A stretch of DNA of 15,480 nt from Ferrimicrobium sp. (GCA_027365375.1 DAHXNM010000026.1:1-15480), one strand, 5' to 3'. Shown: positions 7,500-15,084, counted from the stretch's first letter. Notes: generated from the sequence alone by a model not told the origin. Numbers and translations are program-made.

Positions 7500-7740
7500 A
7501 CCAACTCCCTTTCATAGGATCACTGACCGTTACAACCACTGAGAGGCTGCATCCTCTTCCCGTTTTCAGGTAGATTACCGGCAAGCTGCACGAACGTTGC
7601 CCGGGACAAGGTCGATATAGGAACGCCTACACTCTCAAGCTTACCTAGCCACGACCAACAAGCACCGAGTTGTCGTCACTCGAGATTCGCTGACGGCCCC
7701 GCAAAGGCTAGACTTTCGAAGATCTTATGCACGATCGAAT
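7500..7740. promoter_or_regulatory. Divergent intergenic region between crtE and the PHP gene
   Basis: These 241 bases must contain the crt operon promoter (minus strand) and that of the PHP-domain gene (plus strand). No strong consensus pair is visible on either strand. A TAGACT at 7709-7714 with a poor TTCGCT 17 bases upstream is the best plus-strand candidate. A small AGAGG/CCTCT hairpin near 7541-7556 lies in the crtE leader. I see no recognisable operator for a MerR/LitR or similar carotenoid regulator, and no regulator gene is adjacent. Confidence 0.3.
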
Positions 7741-8424
7741 ATGGGACCGCCGAGCTCGCACCCGACGGGCACGGTGACTATAATCAGGATCGATCTTCAT
7801 ACGCACACCTATCGGTCCGGAGATGCAAAGACTCCCCTGCAGGAGTTCGCCAAGGTCGCAGCCGGACTTGACCTCATCGCCATCACCGATCACCATGACC
7901 TCTATGCGGCAAGCCTACTAAAAGAGCAGTTCTCGCTCCCGGTCATCCAGGGTGAAGAGATAAATACCGGTCAGGGTGAGGTAATTGGCCTGTACCTAAC
8001 TGAGCCCATCCCCCGCCTCCTCGGTCTAACGGAGACGTGCAGACGTATCCGCAACCAACTCGGCCTGGTCTATGTTCCTCATCCAACCGATACCGCGCGC
8101 CATGCCATCGGGACCGAAAGATTGGCTAGCCTGTGTCAACGTAATCTCGTCGATATCGTCGAGGTAGGAAACTCCAAGTCTGCACAGATTGACCGACAAG
8201 CAGAGGTCCTCGCTCGCTCTTTCGCACTTCCGGTTGTTGCCGCATCTGACGCCCACGTCGCCGAGGCAATCGGCTCTAGCTTTACAACAATCTCACGACT
8301 ACCCAAAGATGCGAGTGAACTCGTCGCTCTCCTCATGACAAGCAGCTACCATCACCAAGCCTTCGATCCAGTACGTGACACCAGAAAAACCATCATCCTG
8401 CCGAGCAAGCACGGACAGCCTTAG
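7741..8424 (+). CDS. PHP-domain metal-dependent phosphoesterase
   Basis: This 227-residue protein is a single PHP domain, a metal-dependent hydrolase fold related to histidinol phosphatase and the exonuclease domain of DNA polymerase III. The metal ligands are visible in the usual order: 'IDLHTHTYRSGD' (17-28), 'ITDHHD' (48-53), 'GEEI' (71-74), 'VPHP' (112-115) and 'ASDAH' (168-172). In stand-alone members the reaction is usually hydrolysis of a phosphate mono- or diester such as a nucleoside bisphosphate or 5'-phosphorylated nucleotide; the substrate here is unknown. The ATG at 7741 lacks a ribosome binding site. Because the conserved fold begins at about residue 15, a GTG at 7774 is an alternative start. 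It is divergent from crtE and convergent with the FmdB gene, and no functional link to carotenoids is evident. Confidence 0.83.
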   Translation: MGPPSSHPTGTVTIIRIDLHTHTYRSGDAKTPLQEFAKVAAGLDLIAITDHHDLYAASLLKEQFSLPVIQGEEINTGQGEVIGLYLTEPIPRLLGLTETCRRIRNQLGLVYVPHPTDTARHAIGTERLASLCQRNLVDIVEVGNSKSAQIDRQAEVLARSFALPVVAASDAHVAEAIGSSFTTISRLPKDASELVALLMTSSYHHQAFDPVRDTRKTIILPSKHGQP

Positions 8425-8506
8425 TCATCTAGATCCTGCACAACGCTCTCCATGGTGCTACGGCAGCTAGCCAAGCCAGCGGACCATACCAGGGCGCCAA
8501 CCGTCT

Positions 8507-8854
8507 TTAAGCGGCCGAGTCAGAGCCTTTGCTAGCGTTAGATGACGATTTGGAGGTGGAAGCCTCTGAGGCAGATGAGGCGGTGTCGCTCTTGGTGTCG
8601 CTTGTCTCCGGCTTAGCGGTCGAAGCTTCAGTAGCCGTCGATCCACCACTCGATGGCGGAGTAGCGGCAGCGGAACTCCCCCGCGAATCCGTTTTGTAAA
8701 ATCCAGATCCTTTGAAAACTATCCCGATATTGCCGAAGACCTTACGAAGCTCTCCCCCACACCTCTCGCAAACGGTCAACGGATCATCGTAAAATGACTG
8801 CACAGCTTCAAGGTGCTGCTCGCACTGTTTGCAGACATACTCATACGTCGGCAT
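8507..8854 (-). CDS. FmdB-family zinc-ribbon protein with Ser/Thr/Ala-rich tail
   Basis: The start is ATG at 8854, preceded by GGAGG at proper spacing. The frame extends 11 codons further upstream, but those residues are outside the family. The resulting 115-residue protein opens with 'MPTYEYVCKQCEQ', and a second pair 'CERCGGE' at about 29-35 completes the CxxC...CxxC zinc ribbon typical of FmdB regulatory-type proteins. 'GIVFKGSGFYKTDSR' (44-58) is the standard end of the conserved domain. After it comes a tail of more than 50 residues built almost only from Ser, Thr, Ala, Lys, Glu and Asp, probably disordered. The family name comes from the formamidase regulator; the actual function is unknown. 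It is divergent from galU, sharing a 125-base intergenic region. Confidence 0.88.
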   Translation of the reverse strand: MPTYEYVCKQCEQHLEAVQSFYDDPLTVCERCGGELRKVFGNIGIVFKGSGFYKTDSRGSSAAATPPSSGGSTATEASTAKPETSDTKSDTASSASEASTSKSSSNASKGSDSAA

Positions 8855-8979
8855 CGTTCCTCCACATAGGACTCGAATTGCTAGCACTCAAATTGCTAGA
8901 CTGCTAACTGCATTGTAACCGCCACATTGCCCCAGCCATTCCACACGATAGAATGAGTACACCTACCAAGGAGTGATGC

Positions 8980-9864
8980 ATGTCGAAAGTGACGAAGGTG
9001 GTAATCCCAGCTGCGGGCCTTGGGACGCGTTTCCTACCGGCCACCAAAGCCCAGCCCAAGGAGATGCTACCAGTAGTCGACAAACCAGCGATCCAGTACG
9101 TGATTGAAGAGGCTATTCGCAACAATCTCACCAATATTCTTGTCGTAACTGGTCGAGGCAAGCGATCGATCGAGGATCATTTCGACCAATCCTTTGAACT
9201 TGAGCAACTCTTAGTAGAGTCAGGTCGCCAAAACGAACTCGAACTCGTTCGCGCTATCTCAACACTCGGCAACATCCATTACATTCGGCAAGGACGCCCA
9301 CTAGGACTCGGTCACGCTGTTTTGGCTGCCAAGGCTCACGTGGGAGCGGAGCCATTTGTGACCATGCTGGCGGATGACATCATGACAGAGGACTCTGACC
9401 TCCTCCAGGAGATGCTACAACTCCACCACAGGACAGGATTTAGCGTTCTTTCACTAATGGAGGTACCACGCGAGCAGATCCGACTATACGGATGTGCAGA
9501 GGTCGAGACCGCTGCAGACGGCACTTTACACGTGATGTCGGTGGTGGAAAAACCGGAACCAAGCGAAGCACCTTCCACTCTTGCTATTACCGGTCGTTAC
9601 CTATTCACGCCGGAGATTTTCACTGCAATCGAGAACACACCCTCCGGAAAGAATGGTGAATTTCAACTGACCGACGCGATTGCAGAGCTCAGCCGCACAC
9701 AACCAGTTTTGGGGGTCGTCTTTCAAAGAGGTCGTTACGACATCGGTGACAAACTTGAGTACCTGAGAGCCGTGGTAGAGATGGCCTTGATGCGCGAGGA
9801 TATTGGACCCGCCTTTGCTGCGGAGCTAAGAGCCATCATGGCAAGAGAGTTCCAGGAATCATGA
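8980..9864 (+). CDS. galU: UTP-glucose-1-phosphate uridylyltransferase
   Basis: This enzyme makes UDP-glucose from UTP and glucose 1-phosphate, feeding envelope polysaccharide, glycolipid and trehalose synthesis in the cytoplasm. It has 294 residues, the usual GalU length. The N-terminal nucleotide-binding loop is 'VVIPAAGLGTRFLPATKAQP' (7-26), followed by 'KEMLPVVDKPAIQYV' (27-41). 'GLGHAVLAAK' (109-118), the metal-binding 'MLADD' (129-133) and 'VVEKP' further on match the family. The ATG at 8980 follows AAGGAG (8968-8973). The TGA overlaps the moeA ATG (ATGA at 9861-9864). A galU-moeA pairing is common in actinobacteria, which supports the taxonomic placement. The sequence is too close to GalU for RmlA to be a serious alternative. 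Confidence 0.95.
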   Translation: MSKVTKVVIPAAGLGTRFLPATKAQPKEMLPVVDKPAIQYVIEEAIRNNLTNILVVTGRGKRSIEDHFDQSFELEQLLVESGRQNELELVRAISTLGNIHYIRQGRPLGLGHAVLAAKAHVGAEPFVTMLADDIMTEDSDLLQEMLQLHHRTGFSVLSLMEVPREQIRLYGCAEVETAADGTLHVMSVVEKPEPSEAPSTLAITGRYLFTPEIFTAIENTPSGKNGEFQLTDAIAELSRTQPVLGVVFQRGRYDIGDKLEYLRAVVEMALMREDIGPAFAAELRAIMAREFQES

Positions 9865-11117
9865 GACCACTGCAAGAGGTCATAGACCATACGTTGGCCA
9901 ACATTCGACGACTACCCGAGGTGCAGACTCCATTGGCCGAGGCAACAGGACTCTACCTGGCCGGATCAACCGTCGTCCAAACTCCAGTTCCCCCATTCGA
10001 CAATACCGCTGTTGATGGCTTCGCCGTCAACACGCGTGGGTGGCAATCAGATCCAACGCCATTGCTTCGAGTCACAGCCACTGTACCCGCAGGCGTCGAC
10101 TCTTCCGGGCTCGGCATCGGCAGCGAAGAGGCGATTCGGATCATGACCGGGGCGCCTATACCTCCCAGTACCGACGCGGTGGTGATGGTCGAGGACACAG
10201 CCACAGAGGGTGACTACGTAAGGATTCTTAAACTTCCCCAGATCGGTGACAACATTCGACGACGTGGCAGCGACATGGAGGCGGGCCAACATGTCTTTGA
10301 GGCTGGAGTCCAAATCACACCGGCGGTGAGGGGTGTCCTTGCATCCCTTGGTGTGAGAGAGATCACCACCTTCCGAAGGCCGAAAATCGGGATTATCTCT
10401 ACTGGAGATGAACTCTCGGATTCGGCGATTCTTGCGCCTGGCAAAATCCACGACTCCAATCGTCCAGCCCTACTCGACTCGGTTACCGCCCTTGGAGCGA
10501 CCGCTGTCGACCTCGGCAATGTCGGCGACGATCCAGATGAGATTCGGAGAGCCTTCAAACATGCAGTCGCAACTTGTGATGCGCTCATCACTTCTGGTGG
10601 CGTGAGCGTCGGTGATTTTGACTACACCAAGGCGGTCCTCAATGAACTATCGGACAACCAAATCACCTGGTTCCAGGTAGCCATCAAGCCTGCGAAACCC
10701 TTCGCATTCGGCGCCATAAACAACATTCCAGTGTTCGGATTGCCCGGCAATCCAGTCTCAGCGCTAGTCAGTTTTGAGCTTTTCGTGCGGCCATCCATAC
10801 TACGCATGCAAGGGGCAGGTCAGCTCTTTCGACCCATCCTTACCGCAGCATCGACGGCTGCGATCCACCATGAAGCTGACGGAAAGCTTCACCTTCTTAG
10901 AGCGACCATAGAAAGTGACAGCAACGGGGGACTTACTGCAACTCCTCAGAACCAGCAAGGTTCCCATATGCTTACAGGTTTAGCACGGGCTAACGGGCTC
11001 ATCCTCTCCCCAGATGGGGCGCGTATTGGACCCGGCGAACGTGTTGATGTGTTGCTAATCGGCAACCTAGGATCCGATACGTTTTCGATGCCAGCTCCCG
11101 TCATCACTGGCAAATGA
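9861..11117 (+). CDS. moeA: MoeA/Glp-type molybdopterin molybdenumtransferase
   Basis: Canonical MoeA inserts molybdate into adenylylated molybdopterin to form active cofactor. The 418-residue protein has the full architecture: 'PPFDNTAVDGFAV' (44-56), 'RIMTGAPIPP' (93-102), 'STGDEL' (180-185), 'SGGVSVGDFDYTK' (245-257), 'KPAKPFAFG' (277-285) and 'GLPGNPVSALVSFE' (293-306). The catalytic Asp, Thr and Glu positions known from E. coli MoeA are kept (D52, T96, E184). The start overlaps the galU stop as ATGA. Actinobacteria carry a galU-linked MoeA paralogue called Glp, described in corynebacteria as a cell-division partner of FtsZ. The position next to galU makes Glp a real alternative to a cofactor role, and the sequence alone does not decide. 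No other molybdenum-cofactor gene is in the window. Confidence 0.9.
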   Translation: MRPLQEVIDHTLANIRRLPEVQTPLAEATGLYLAGSTVVQTPVPPFDNTAVDGFAVNTRGWQSDPTPLLRVTATVPAGVDSSGLGIGSEEAIRIMTGAPIPPSTDAVVMVEDTATEGDYVRILKLPQIGDNIRRRGSDMEAGQHVFEAGVQITPAVRGVLASLGVREITTFRRPKIGIISTGDELSDSAILAPGKIHDSNRPALLDSVTALGATAVDLGNVGDDPDEIRRAFKHAVATCDALITSGGVSVGDFDYTKAVLNELSDNQITWFQVAIKPAKPFAFGAINNIPVFGLPGNPVSALVSFELFVRPSILRMQGAGQLFRPILTAASTAAIHHEADGKLHLLRATIESDSNGGLTATPQNQQGSHMLTGLARANGLILSPDGARIGPGERVDVLLIGNLGSDTFSMPAPVITGK

Positions 11118-11126
11118 AAGCAGATC

Positions 11127-11627
11127 GTGGCTGAGTATCACATCTTGCCTGAGGATCGCGACCCACTCCAAAGAGTTAGACAAAAGCTGCATGCCGGCGG
11201 GATTGAAGAGACCATTCGACAGTTCGACCAGGGCACCCACACGGCTTCCGATGCAGCGAGTGCAGTCGGGTGTGAGGTTGCCCAGATCGCCAAAAGCATA
11301 GTTTTCGATACCAGCGCAGGACCACTAATCGTCGTAGCCTCGGGGGTGAACCGGGTCAATAAGCGTCTAGTTGGCGATACCATAGGGCTAAAGTTGCACT
11401 CGGTCGGGGCTGACTATCTGCGCGAGAGGCTCTCCCTGGAGCCAGGCGGAGTGTCTCCGTTGGCGGTTGCTACACAAGTTTGCACCGTCATTGACCACAC
11501 TCTTCTTCGATTTGATCGCATCTGGCTAAGCGCTGGCACACCATCTCACGTGCTGAACATCGACGTAGTGGAACTCGGTGAACTATGCCACGCACAGATC
11601 ATTGCAATCTGTGACGATCAATCCTGA
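11127..11627 (+). CDS. YbaK/EbsC-type (aminoacyl-tRNA deacylase-like) protein
   Basis: The 166-residue single-domain protein belongs to the YbaK/ProRS-editing (INS) fold, whose members hydrolyse mischarged tRNAs such as Cys-tRNA(Pro) or Ala-tRNA(Pro). The hallmark 'VAQIAKSIVFD' (51-61) contains the conserved Lys (K56). 'PLIVVASGVNRVNKRLV' (66-82) and 'GGVSPLAV' are further family stretches. The start is GTG at 11127, nine bases after the moeA stop, with a weak GAAAG upstream, so it is probably co-transcribed with galU-moeA. Its tRNA specificity cannot be assigned. It is convergent with the small membrane protein gene that follows, with only 29 bases between the stops. Confidence 0.87.
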   Translation: MAEYHILPEDRDPLQRVRQKLHAGGIEETIRQFDQGTHTASDAASAVGCEVAQIAKSIVFDTSAGPLIVVASGVNRVNKRLVGDTIGLKLHSVGADYLRERLSLEPGGVSPLAVATQVCTVIDHTLLRFDRIWLSAGTPSHVLNIDVVELGELCHAQIIAICDDQS

Positions 11628-11656
11628 GGGAAGAAGTAGAGCATCGTAGAGCTGGG

Positions 11657-11860
11657 TTAAGTCGAGGGCAGATCCTTATGAGCCGCGATCTTCCAGGTAA
11701 GGGCGGCAAAGCTTGTCGAGATCACACCGAGACCGATGTGAACAAGGCGAAAGCGTACCGAGTGGTCGCGATCTTTCATCATGTTCTTGATCAGCACGGA
11801 CCATACGTAGATACTCCATGCTGCACTCGCTCGGAGGAGCCACCTATCTTTTGTTTGCAT
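11657..11860 (-). CDS. Small two-helix membrane protein, SCO4848-like
   Basis: From the ATG at 11860 this is 67 residues. The pattern 'RWLLRASAAWSIYVWSVLIKNMMKD' then 'FRLVHIGLGVISTSFAALTWKI' resembles the actinobacterial SCO4848 family from memory: first helix, KN-x-x-KD loop, then 'LVH' opening the second helix. The same frame stays open upstream to 12016, and a GTG lies two codons earlier (11866). The upstream 52 residues look arginine-rich and unlike the family, which is why the short start is preferred. GGTGGAG abuts the ATG, and AGGAG lies further back, so start choice is uncertain. The function is unknown; the protein would be integral to the cytoplasmic membrane. It is convergent with the ybaK-like gene. 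Confidence 0.55.
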   Translation of the reverse strand: MQTKDRWLLRASAAWSIYVWSVLIKNMMKDRDHSVRFRLVHIGLGVISTSFAALTWKIAAHKDLPST

Positions 11861-12033
11861 CTCCACCAGTCTACTCAGCTCCTGGGTTATCAGCCAGGTT
11901 CTCAAATTCAGCCGAGCTAAGGAATTTTTCCTTCTCACTGTAACGACTCTCGTCTTTCTCGCGCTTACATCCAAAGACAGTGCACGGAGGAACGCCAGAT
12001 GCAGATCATCTCGCATGTTAGGAGGAGAGACCT

Positions 12034-12570
12034 ATGTTGATAAATTTCATATCTGGCAAGAGCCTCATCATCGCCGCCGTCTTGGTCTCCGGCGGTCTCG
12101 GTACTGTCGCTACTGCCCCTACCCACGTGAAATCCAGTGCCGTAAAGCCCAAGACTGCGATGGCAAAGGTCGGGCTCACGACACATAGTAAGACAACAAG
12201 TGCAACCTCGACTGCACATGTCAAGTCAACATCTACCGCAACATCCACCTCCGGCCAGGTAAACACCGGTATCCCGGTGGGTGCTAACATCCACGGTCTA
12301 TGCGTTGCCTATCGTGCCGATCTCATGATGGGTGGCGGAGTTACAGCTAACGTGCAGACTCATCTCGCAGACTCCACCGCTTTTCGTAGCCTCTCCAAAT
12401 TGGCCACCTCAAAGGGAGAGACCATCGCCATTCTTTGTGCCACCCAAGGCGGCGTCTCAATGACTGCTCTACCTGCTGGGACAGCAAACGTGAAGGCGCA
12501 ACAGAGCACCATCGCTTCGGGTGCATCTCAAAGTGAAGCACTCTCGCCGGCCATCGGCAACAGACCTTAA
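12034..12570 (+). CDS. Secreted Thr/Ser-rich protein of unknown function
   Basis: I do not recognise this 178-residue protein as a named family. The start is firm: ATG at 12034 with GGAGGAG at 12021-12027. Residues 1-28 form a signal peptide, with a short N-region containing Lys9, hydrophobic 'LIIAAVLVSGGLG' (11-23) and probable cleavage after 'ATA' (26-28). Residues 29-75 are a low-complexity linker of Thr, Ser, Ala, Lys and Val. The C-terminal 100 residues look globular and contain just two Cys (C90 in 'GLCVAYRA', C135 in 'AILCATQGG'), which could form a disulfide outside the cell. Similar layouts with 'GLCxAY' and 'FRxLxxxA' occur in unassigned actinobacterial exported proteins. It stands alone on its strand and is followed 12 bases later by a very long hairpin. 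Confidence 0.72.
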   Translation: MLINFISGKSLIIAAVLVSGGLGTVATAPTHVKSSAVKPKTAMAKVGLTTHSKTTSATSTAHVKSTSTATSTSGQVNTGIPVGANIHGLCVAYRADLMMGGGVTANVQTHLADSTAFRSLSKLATSKGETIAILCATQGGVSMTALPAGTANVKAQQSTIASGASQSEALSPAIGNRP

Positions 12571-12582
12571 CCCACCCATGCG

Positions 12583-12650
12583 GTCCAACGGGTAGACAGC
12601 TGGCCTGCAAGATCGTTAGATCTCAGCTCCAGTCTGTCTATCTGTTGGGC
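12583..12650 (+). repeat. Long imperfect inverted repeat (68-nt, 29-pair hairpin) after the secreted-protein gene
   Basis: Hand pairing gives 17 continuous pairs (12583-12599 with 12634-12650), a bulged T12633, four pairs (12600-12603 with 12629-12632), a small internal loop, three pairs (12605-12607 with 12624-12626), a CA bulge, five pairs (12610-12614 with 12619-12623) and a GTTA loop. Three of the outer pairs are G-U on the plus strand, which become C-A mismatches on the minus strand, so the structure favours a plus-strand RNA. No T-run follows. It could be a terminator or 3'-stabiliser of the upstream mRNA, or a processed small RNA. The ends also match the integron attC core pattern (GTCCAAC and GTTGGGC), discussed as a finding. 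Confidence 0.65.
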
Positions 12651-12907
12651 AAAGACATAGCAGAAATCGCCACTTCGGCAGGCAGCCATTGGACGGCATG
12701 GCTTGAGACTCTAAGCTTTGCGAATCCGACCTGGCTTGGGATTCTCGATACAGGAGTACATTCCGGCCCTACAGTCTCTGTTTTCATCGGGAAGTTTGGC
12801 AACGCTTGACCAATCTGGGACCAACATCAGGGACTGAATTGGTGACATCCTAAAAACCACGATTCATAGCCGCAAAGCATGCGAGCTGTTTAGAGGAGTC
12901 AGAACAG
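12651..12907. other. Gene-free stretch between the hairpin and the small frame
   Basis: No frame here has a ribosome binding site with plausible composition. It forms part of a gap of about 500 bases between the secreted-protein gene and the tRNA. I see no tandem repeats and no clear promoter for the tRNA, although such a promoter must lie here or just downstream. Confidence 0.4.
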
Positions 12908-13063
12908 ATGTGGAGGCTGGATCTCTGTCAACCTATCAGGGATTTCGCTAGTAAAGCGGATCGCTCGATTCGGCAGATGGCCACGGAGTTAAAGGATCGA
13001 CGGCCAAGAACTCGGCGATCAGAACGCCTAATTACCTTGGTTTACCCGATAGGCTCTAGCTGA
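12908..13063 (+). CDS. Possible small basic protein just upstream of tRNA-Thr
   Basis: A 51-codon frame runs from ATG 12908 to TGA 13061-13063, preceded by GAGGAG (12893-12898) at nine bases. The product starts MWRLDLCQPIRDFASKADRS and contains 'IRQMATELKDRRPRTRRSERL', a strongly basic, possibly helical stretch. I recognise no family; a remnant of a transposase helix-turn-helix is one guess. The stop lies five bases before the tRNA, so the two would overlap on a transcript. The support is the ribosome binding site alone, so this is a weak call. Confidence 0.25.
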   Translation: MWRLDLCQPIRDFASKADRSIRQMATELKDRRPRTRRSERLITLVYPIGSS

Positions 13064-13068
13064 TATCG

Positions 13069-13144
13069 GCCGGTGTGGCGCAGCTGGTAGCGCAGGCGAT
13101 TTGTAATCGTCAGGTCGTCGGTTCGAGCCCGACCACCGGCTCCA
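13069..13144 (+). tRNA. tRNA-Thr (anticodon UGU), CCA encoded
   Basis: All arms fold by eye. The acceptor is GCCGGTG (13069-13075) with CACCGGC (13134-13140), seven pairs. The D stem is GCGC/GCGC around AGCTGGTA. The anticodon stem is GGCGA/TCGTC around TTTGTAA, giving anticodon TGT. The variable loop is AGGTC, and the T stem is GTCGG/CCGAC around TTCGAGC. The discriminator is T and the CCA is encoded at 13142-13144. Total length is 76. The anticodon stem contains one G-U pair. The reverse strand gives a spurious frame often mis-annotated as a protein. Confidence 0.97.
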
Positions 13145-13329
13145 AACTCAAAAATGGGTCGCCAGGCTATCGGGACTCGACTGAGCTGTAAACGGACTAC
13201 CGAGTGATGGCGGCCTGGAGTGCATCGCCCTTTAGAACCAGGTTCACCCTCTTGACAGCCGGAGGACAGAGAGGACCGTGACCGCCAGCTAGCTTCATAG
13301 CACATAGCATCATCTCCAAGGAGGCAGCT

Positions 13330-15003
13330 ATGACTCGATCCATCAACGAGCTCGCAGACGACTATCTAGCACAATTGGTAGAGCTTGACCCGATATTCGG
13401 TACCGAATTAGGTGCCGGGGATGACCCTGCAGGGCTCCCCGACTACTCAGCCGACGGAATCAGAGCAAGAGCAGATCTTGACCGAGCCACGTTAAAGGCT
13501 GCGGAGCCGATCGCACCTACCGCTGCAGAGGCGATCAGTAAAGAGCTGATGATAGAGCGGCTCCGCACCCGACTCGCTCTTCATGATGCCGGTGAGTGGA
13601 TGGCCGACGTCAACGTGATCGCCTCTCCTCAGCACCAGATAAAACAGGCTATCGACCTGATGCCTCGGGCAACCAACGAGGATTGGGAGACGATTGCCGA
13701 ACGCCTTCGAAGGGTGCCTCATGCCTTGCAAGGCTACCAACAGAGCCTACGCTTGGGCCTCGAGAATAGGCACGTAGCCTCCCAGCGCCAAGTACTCGAA
13801 GCCGCCCGACTGGCGAGAAAGACCGGCACACCAGGAGGTCCTTCCTACTTCGATGAGCTCATCGCTTCTCACAACCTCCGCCATCCACAGATGGGAGATT
13901 CTTTAGAGAGAGCCTGCCAAGAGGCAGCAGCTGCCTACTTAGATCTTGCTACCTTCTTTGAACAGGAGTATCTTCCAAAGACGTCGACCATCGACGGAGT
14001 GGGTCCCGATCGCTGGAGCCTCTATTGCCAACTCTTCAATGGGACAACCTTTGACCCACAGGAATCCTACGCCTGGGGCTTTGAGGAACTCGGTCGCATT
14101 CGTCACGAGATGGAACTCGAAGCAGAGAAGATCCTCCCTGGAGCAGGTATTGCCGCCGTCATCACTCATCTTGAGCAAGATCCTTCACTAGTAATCCAAG
14201 GAGCAGAGGCGTTCCGACTCTGGAATCAACAGGTGCTCGATGGCTCCATGGCCGTCTTAAATGGAGTACATTTCGATATACCGGTAACCATCCAGCGAGT
14301 TGAGGCGATGTTAGCACCTGCCGGCGGTGCTGCGGCCATGTACTATACCCCGCCCTCGATGGACCTATCACGACCAGGAAGGACCTGGTACCCGACCCAA
14401 GGAAAGACAGTGTTTCCGCTCTGGCATGAGCTCAGTACCGTATACCACGAAGGAGTCCCCGGCCACCACCTCCAGATCGGCTACGCGACCTGGCTTGGCA
14501 ACCGCCTCAACGCCTTCCAGCGAACCCTTGGCGGGAACTCCGGACATATCGAAGGCTGGGCACTCTATGCCGAGCGACTGATGGACGAGCTTGGCTTCTT
14601 CGAGGAGGCCGCTTACCGCCTGGGCATGCTAGCATCGCAAGCCTTTCGAGCGGCCAGAGTAGTCATTGATATTGGCTTACATCACCACCTTGAGGTACCA
14701 AGTGGCGTTGTTGCCGAGGCACCCGACCACTGGACTCGCGAGACAGCGGTCGACTTCCTCCAGCGAGTAGCGGGTATCGATCTCATCTTTGCCACATCTG
14801 AGATCGACCGCTACCTTGGTTGGCCCGCCCAGGCCACCAGCTACAAGCTTGGTGAACGAGCTTGGCTCTCCATCCGCGAACAGGTGCGACGAAGAGAGGG
14901 TGCGGCGTTTGACCTTAAGCGCTTTCATCATCAGGCACTCGAATTGGGCTTTGTCGGTCTCGACCAACTCGCTAGCTCCTTCTCGGTGACGACAATCGAC
15001 TAG
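13330..15003 (+). CDS. DUF885 family metallopeptidase-like protein
   Basis: This 557-residue protein has no signal peptide, so it is probably cytoplasmic. The start is ATG at 13330 with AAGGAGG at 13318-13324. The zinc-site motif is 'LSTVYHEGVPGHHLQ' (368-382), a HExxxGHH variant of the HExxH type. 'SGHIEGWALYAERLMDELG' (404-422) follows and supplies the downstream Glu expected for the third ligand. These two stretches define DUF885, a family related to thermolysin-like gluzincins. The N-terminal half is mostly helical and contains 'LDPIFGTELG' (19-28), another family signature. Peptidase activity is predicted from the motif; the substrate is unknown. It stands alone between the tRNA and the tnpB element and is convergent with tnpB. 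Confidence 0.87.
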   Translation: MTRSINELADDYLAQLVELDPIFGTELGAGDDPAGLPDYSADGIRARADLDRATLKAAEPIAPTAAEAISKELMIERLRTRLALHDAGEWMADVNVIASPQHQIKQAIDLMPRATNEDWETIAERLRRVPHALQGYQQSLRLGLENRHVASQRQVLEAARLARKTGTPGGPSYFDELIASHNLRHPQMGDSLERACQEAAAAYLDLATFFEQEYLPKTSTIDGVGPDRWSLYCQLFNGTTFDPQESYAWGFEELGRIRHEMELEAEKILPGAGIAAVITHLEQDPSLVIQGAEAFRLWNQQVLDGSMAVLNGVHFDIPVTIQRVEAMLAPAGGAAAMYYTPPSMDLSRPGRTWYPTQGKTVFPLWHELSTVYHEGVPGHHLQIGYATWLGNRLNAFQRTLGGNSGHIEGWALYAERLMDELGFFEEAAYRLGMLASQAFRAARVVIDIGLHHHLEVPSGVVAEAPDHWTRETAVDFLQRVAGIDLIFATSEIDRYLGWPAQATSYKLGERAWLSIREQVRRREGAAFDLKRFHHQALELGFVGLDQLASSFSVTTID

Positions 15004-15084
15004 CCAATCTCGACCACCAGACCCAACGGTTTATTTCGGTTAGCAGGCATACTCTCTGCAGACGACGAATATAGTCTGGCCAGG

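Noticed and set aside
8855..8887. Eleven-codon extension of the FmdB frame
   Set aside because: The ATG at 8854 has a perfectly placed GGAGG and matches the family N-terminus MPTYEY.
11861..12016. N-terminal extension of the SCO4848-like frame
   Set aside because: The extra 52 residues are Arg/Ser-rich, lack family resemblance and have no ribosome binding site before the upstream ATG.
12615..12621. GTTAGAT, a canonical attC core, in the loop of the 12583-12650 hairpin
   Set aside because: It has no matching ATCTAAC partner in register; the location in the loop makes it a likely coincidence.
13042..13305. Minus-strand frame with 'GGRARTDDLTITNRLRYQLRHTGR'
   Set aside because: It is the antisense of the tRNA-Thr gene; this peptide is a familiar spurious annotation over tRNAs.
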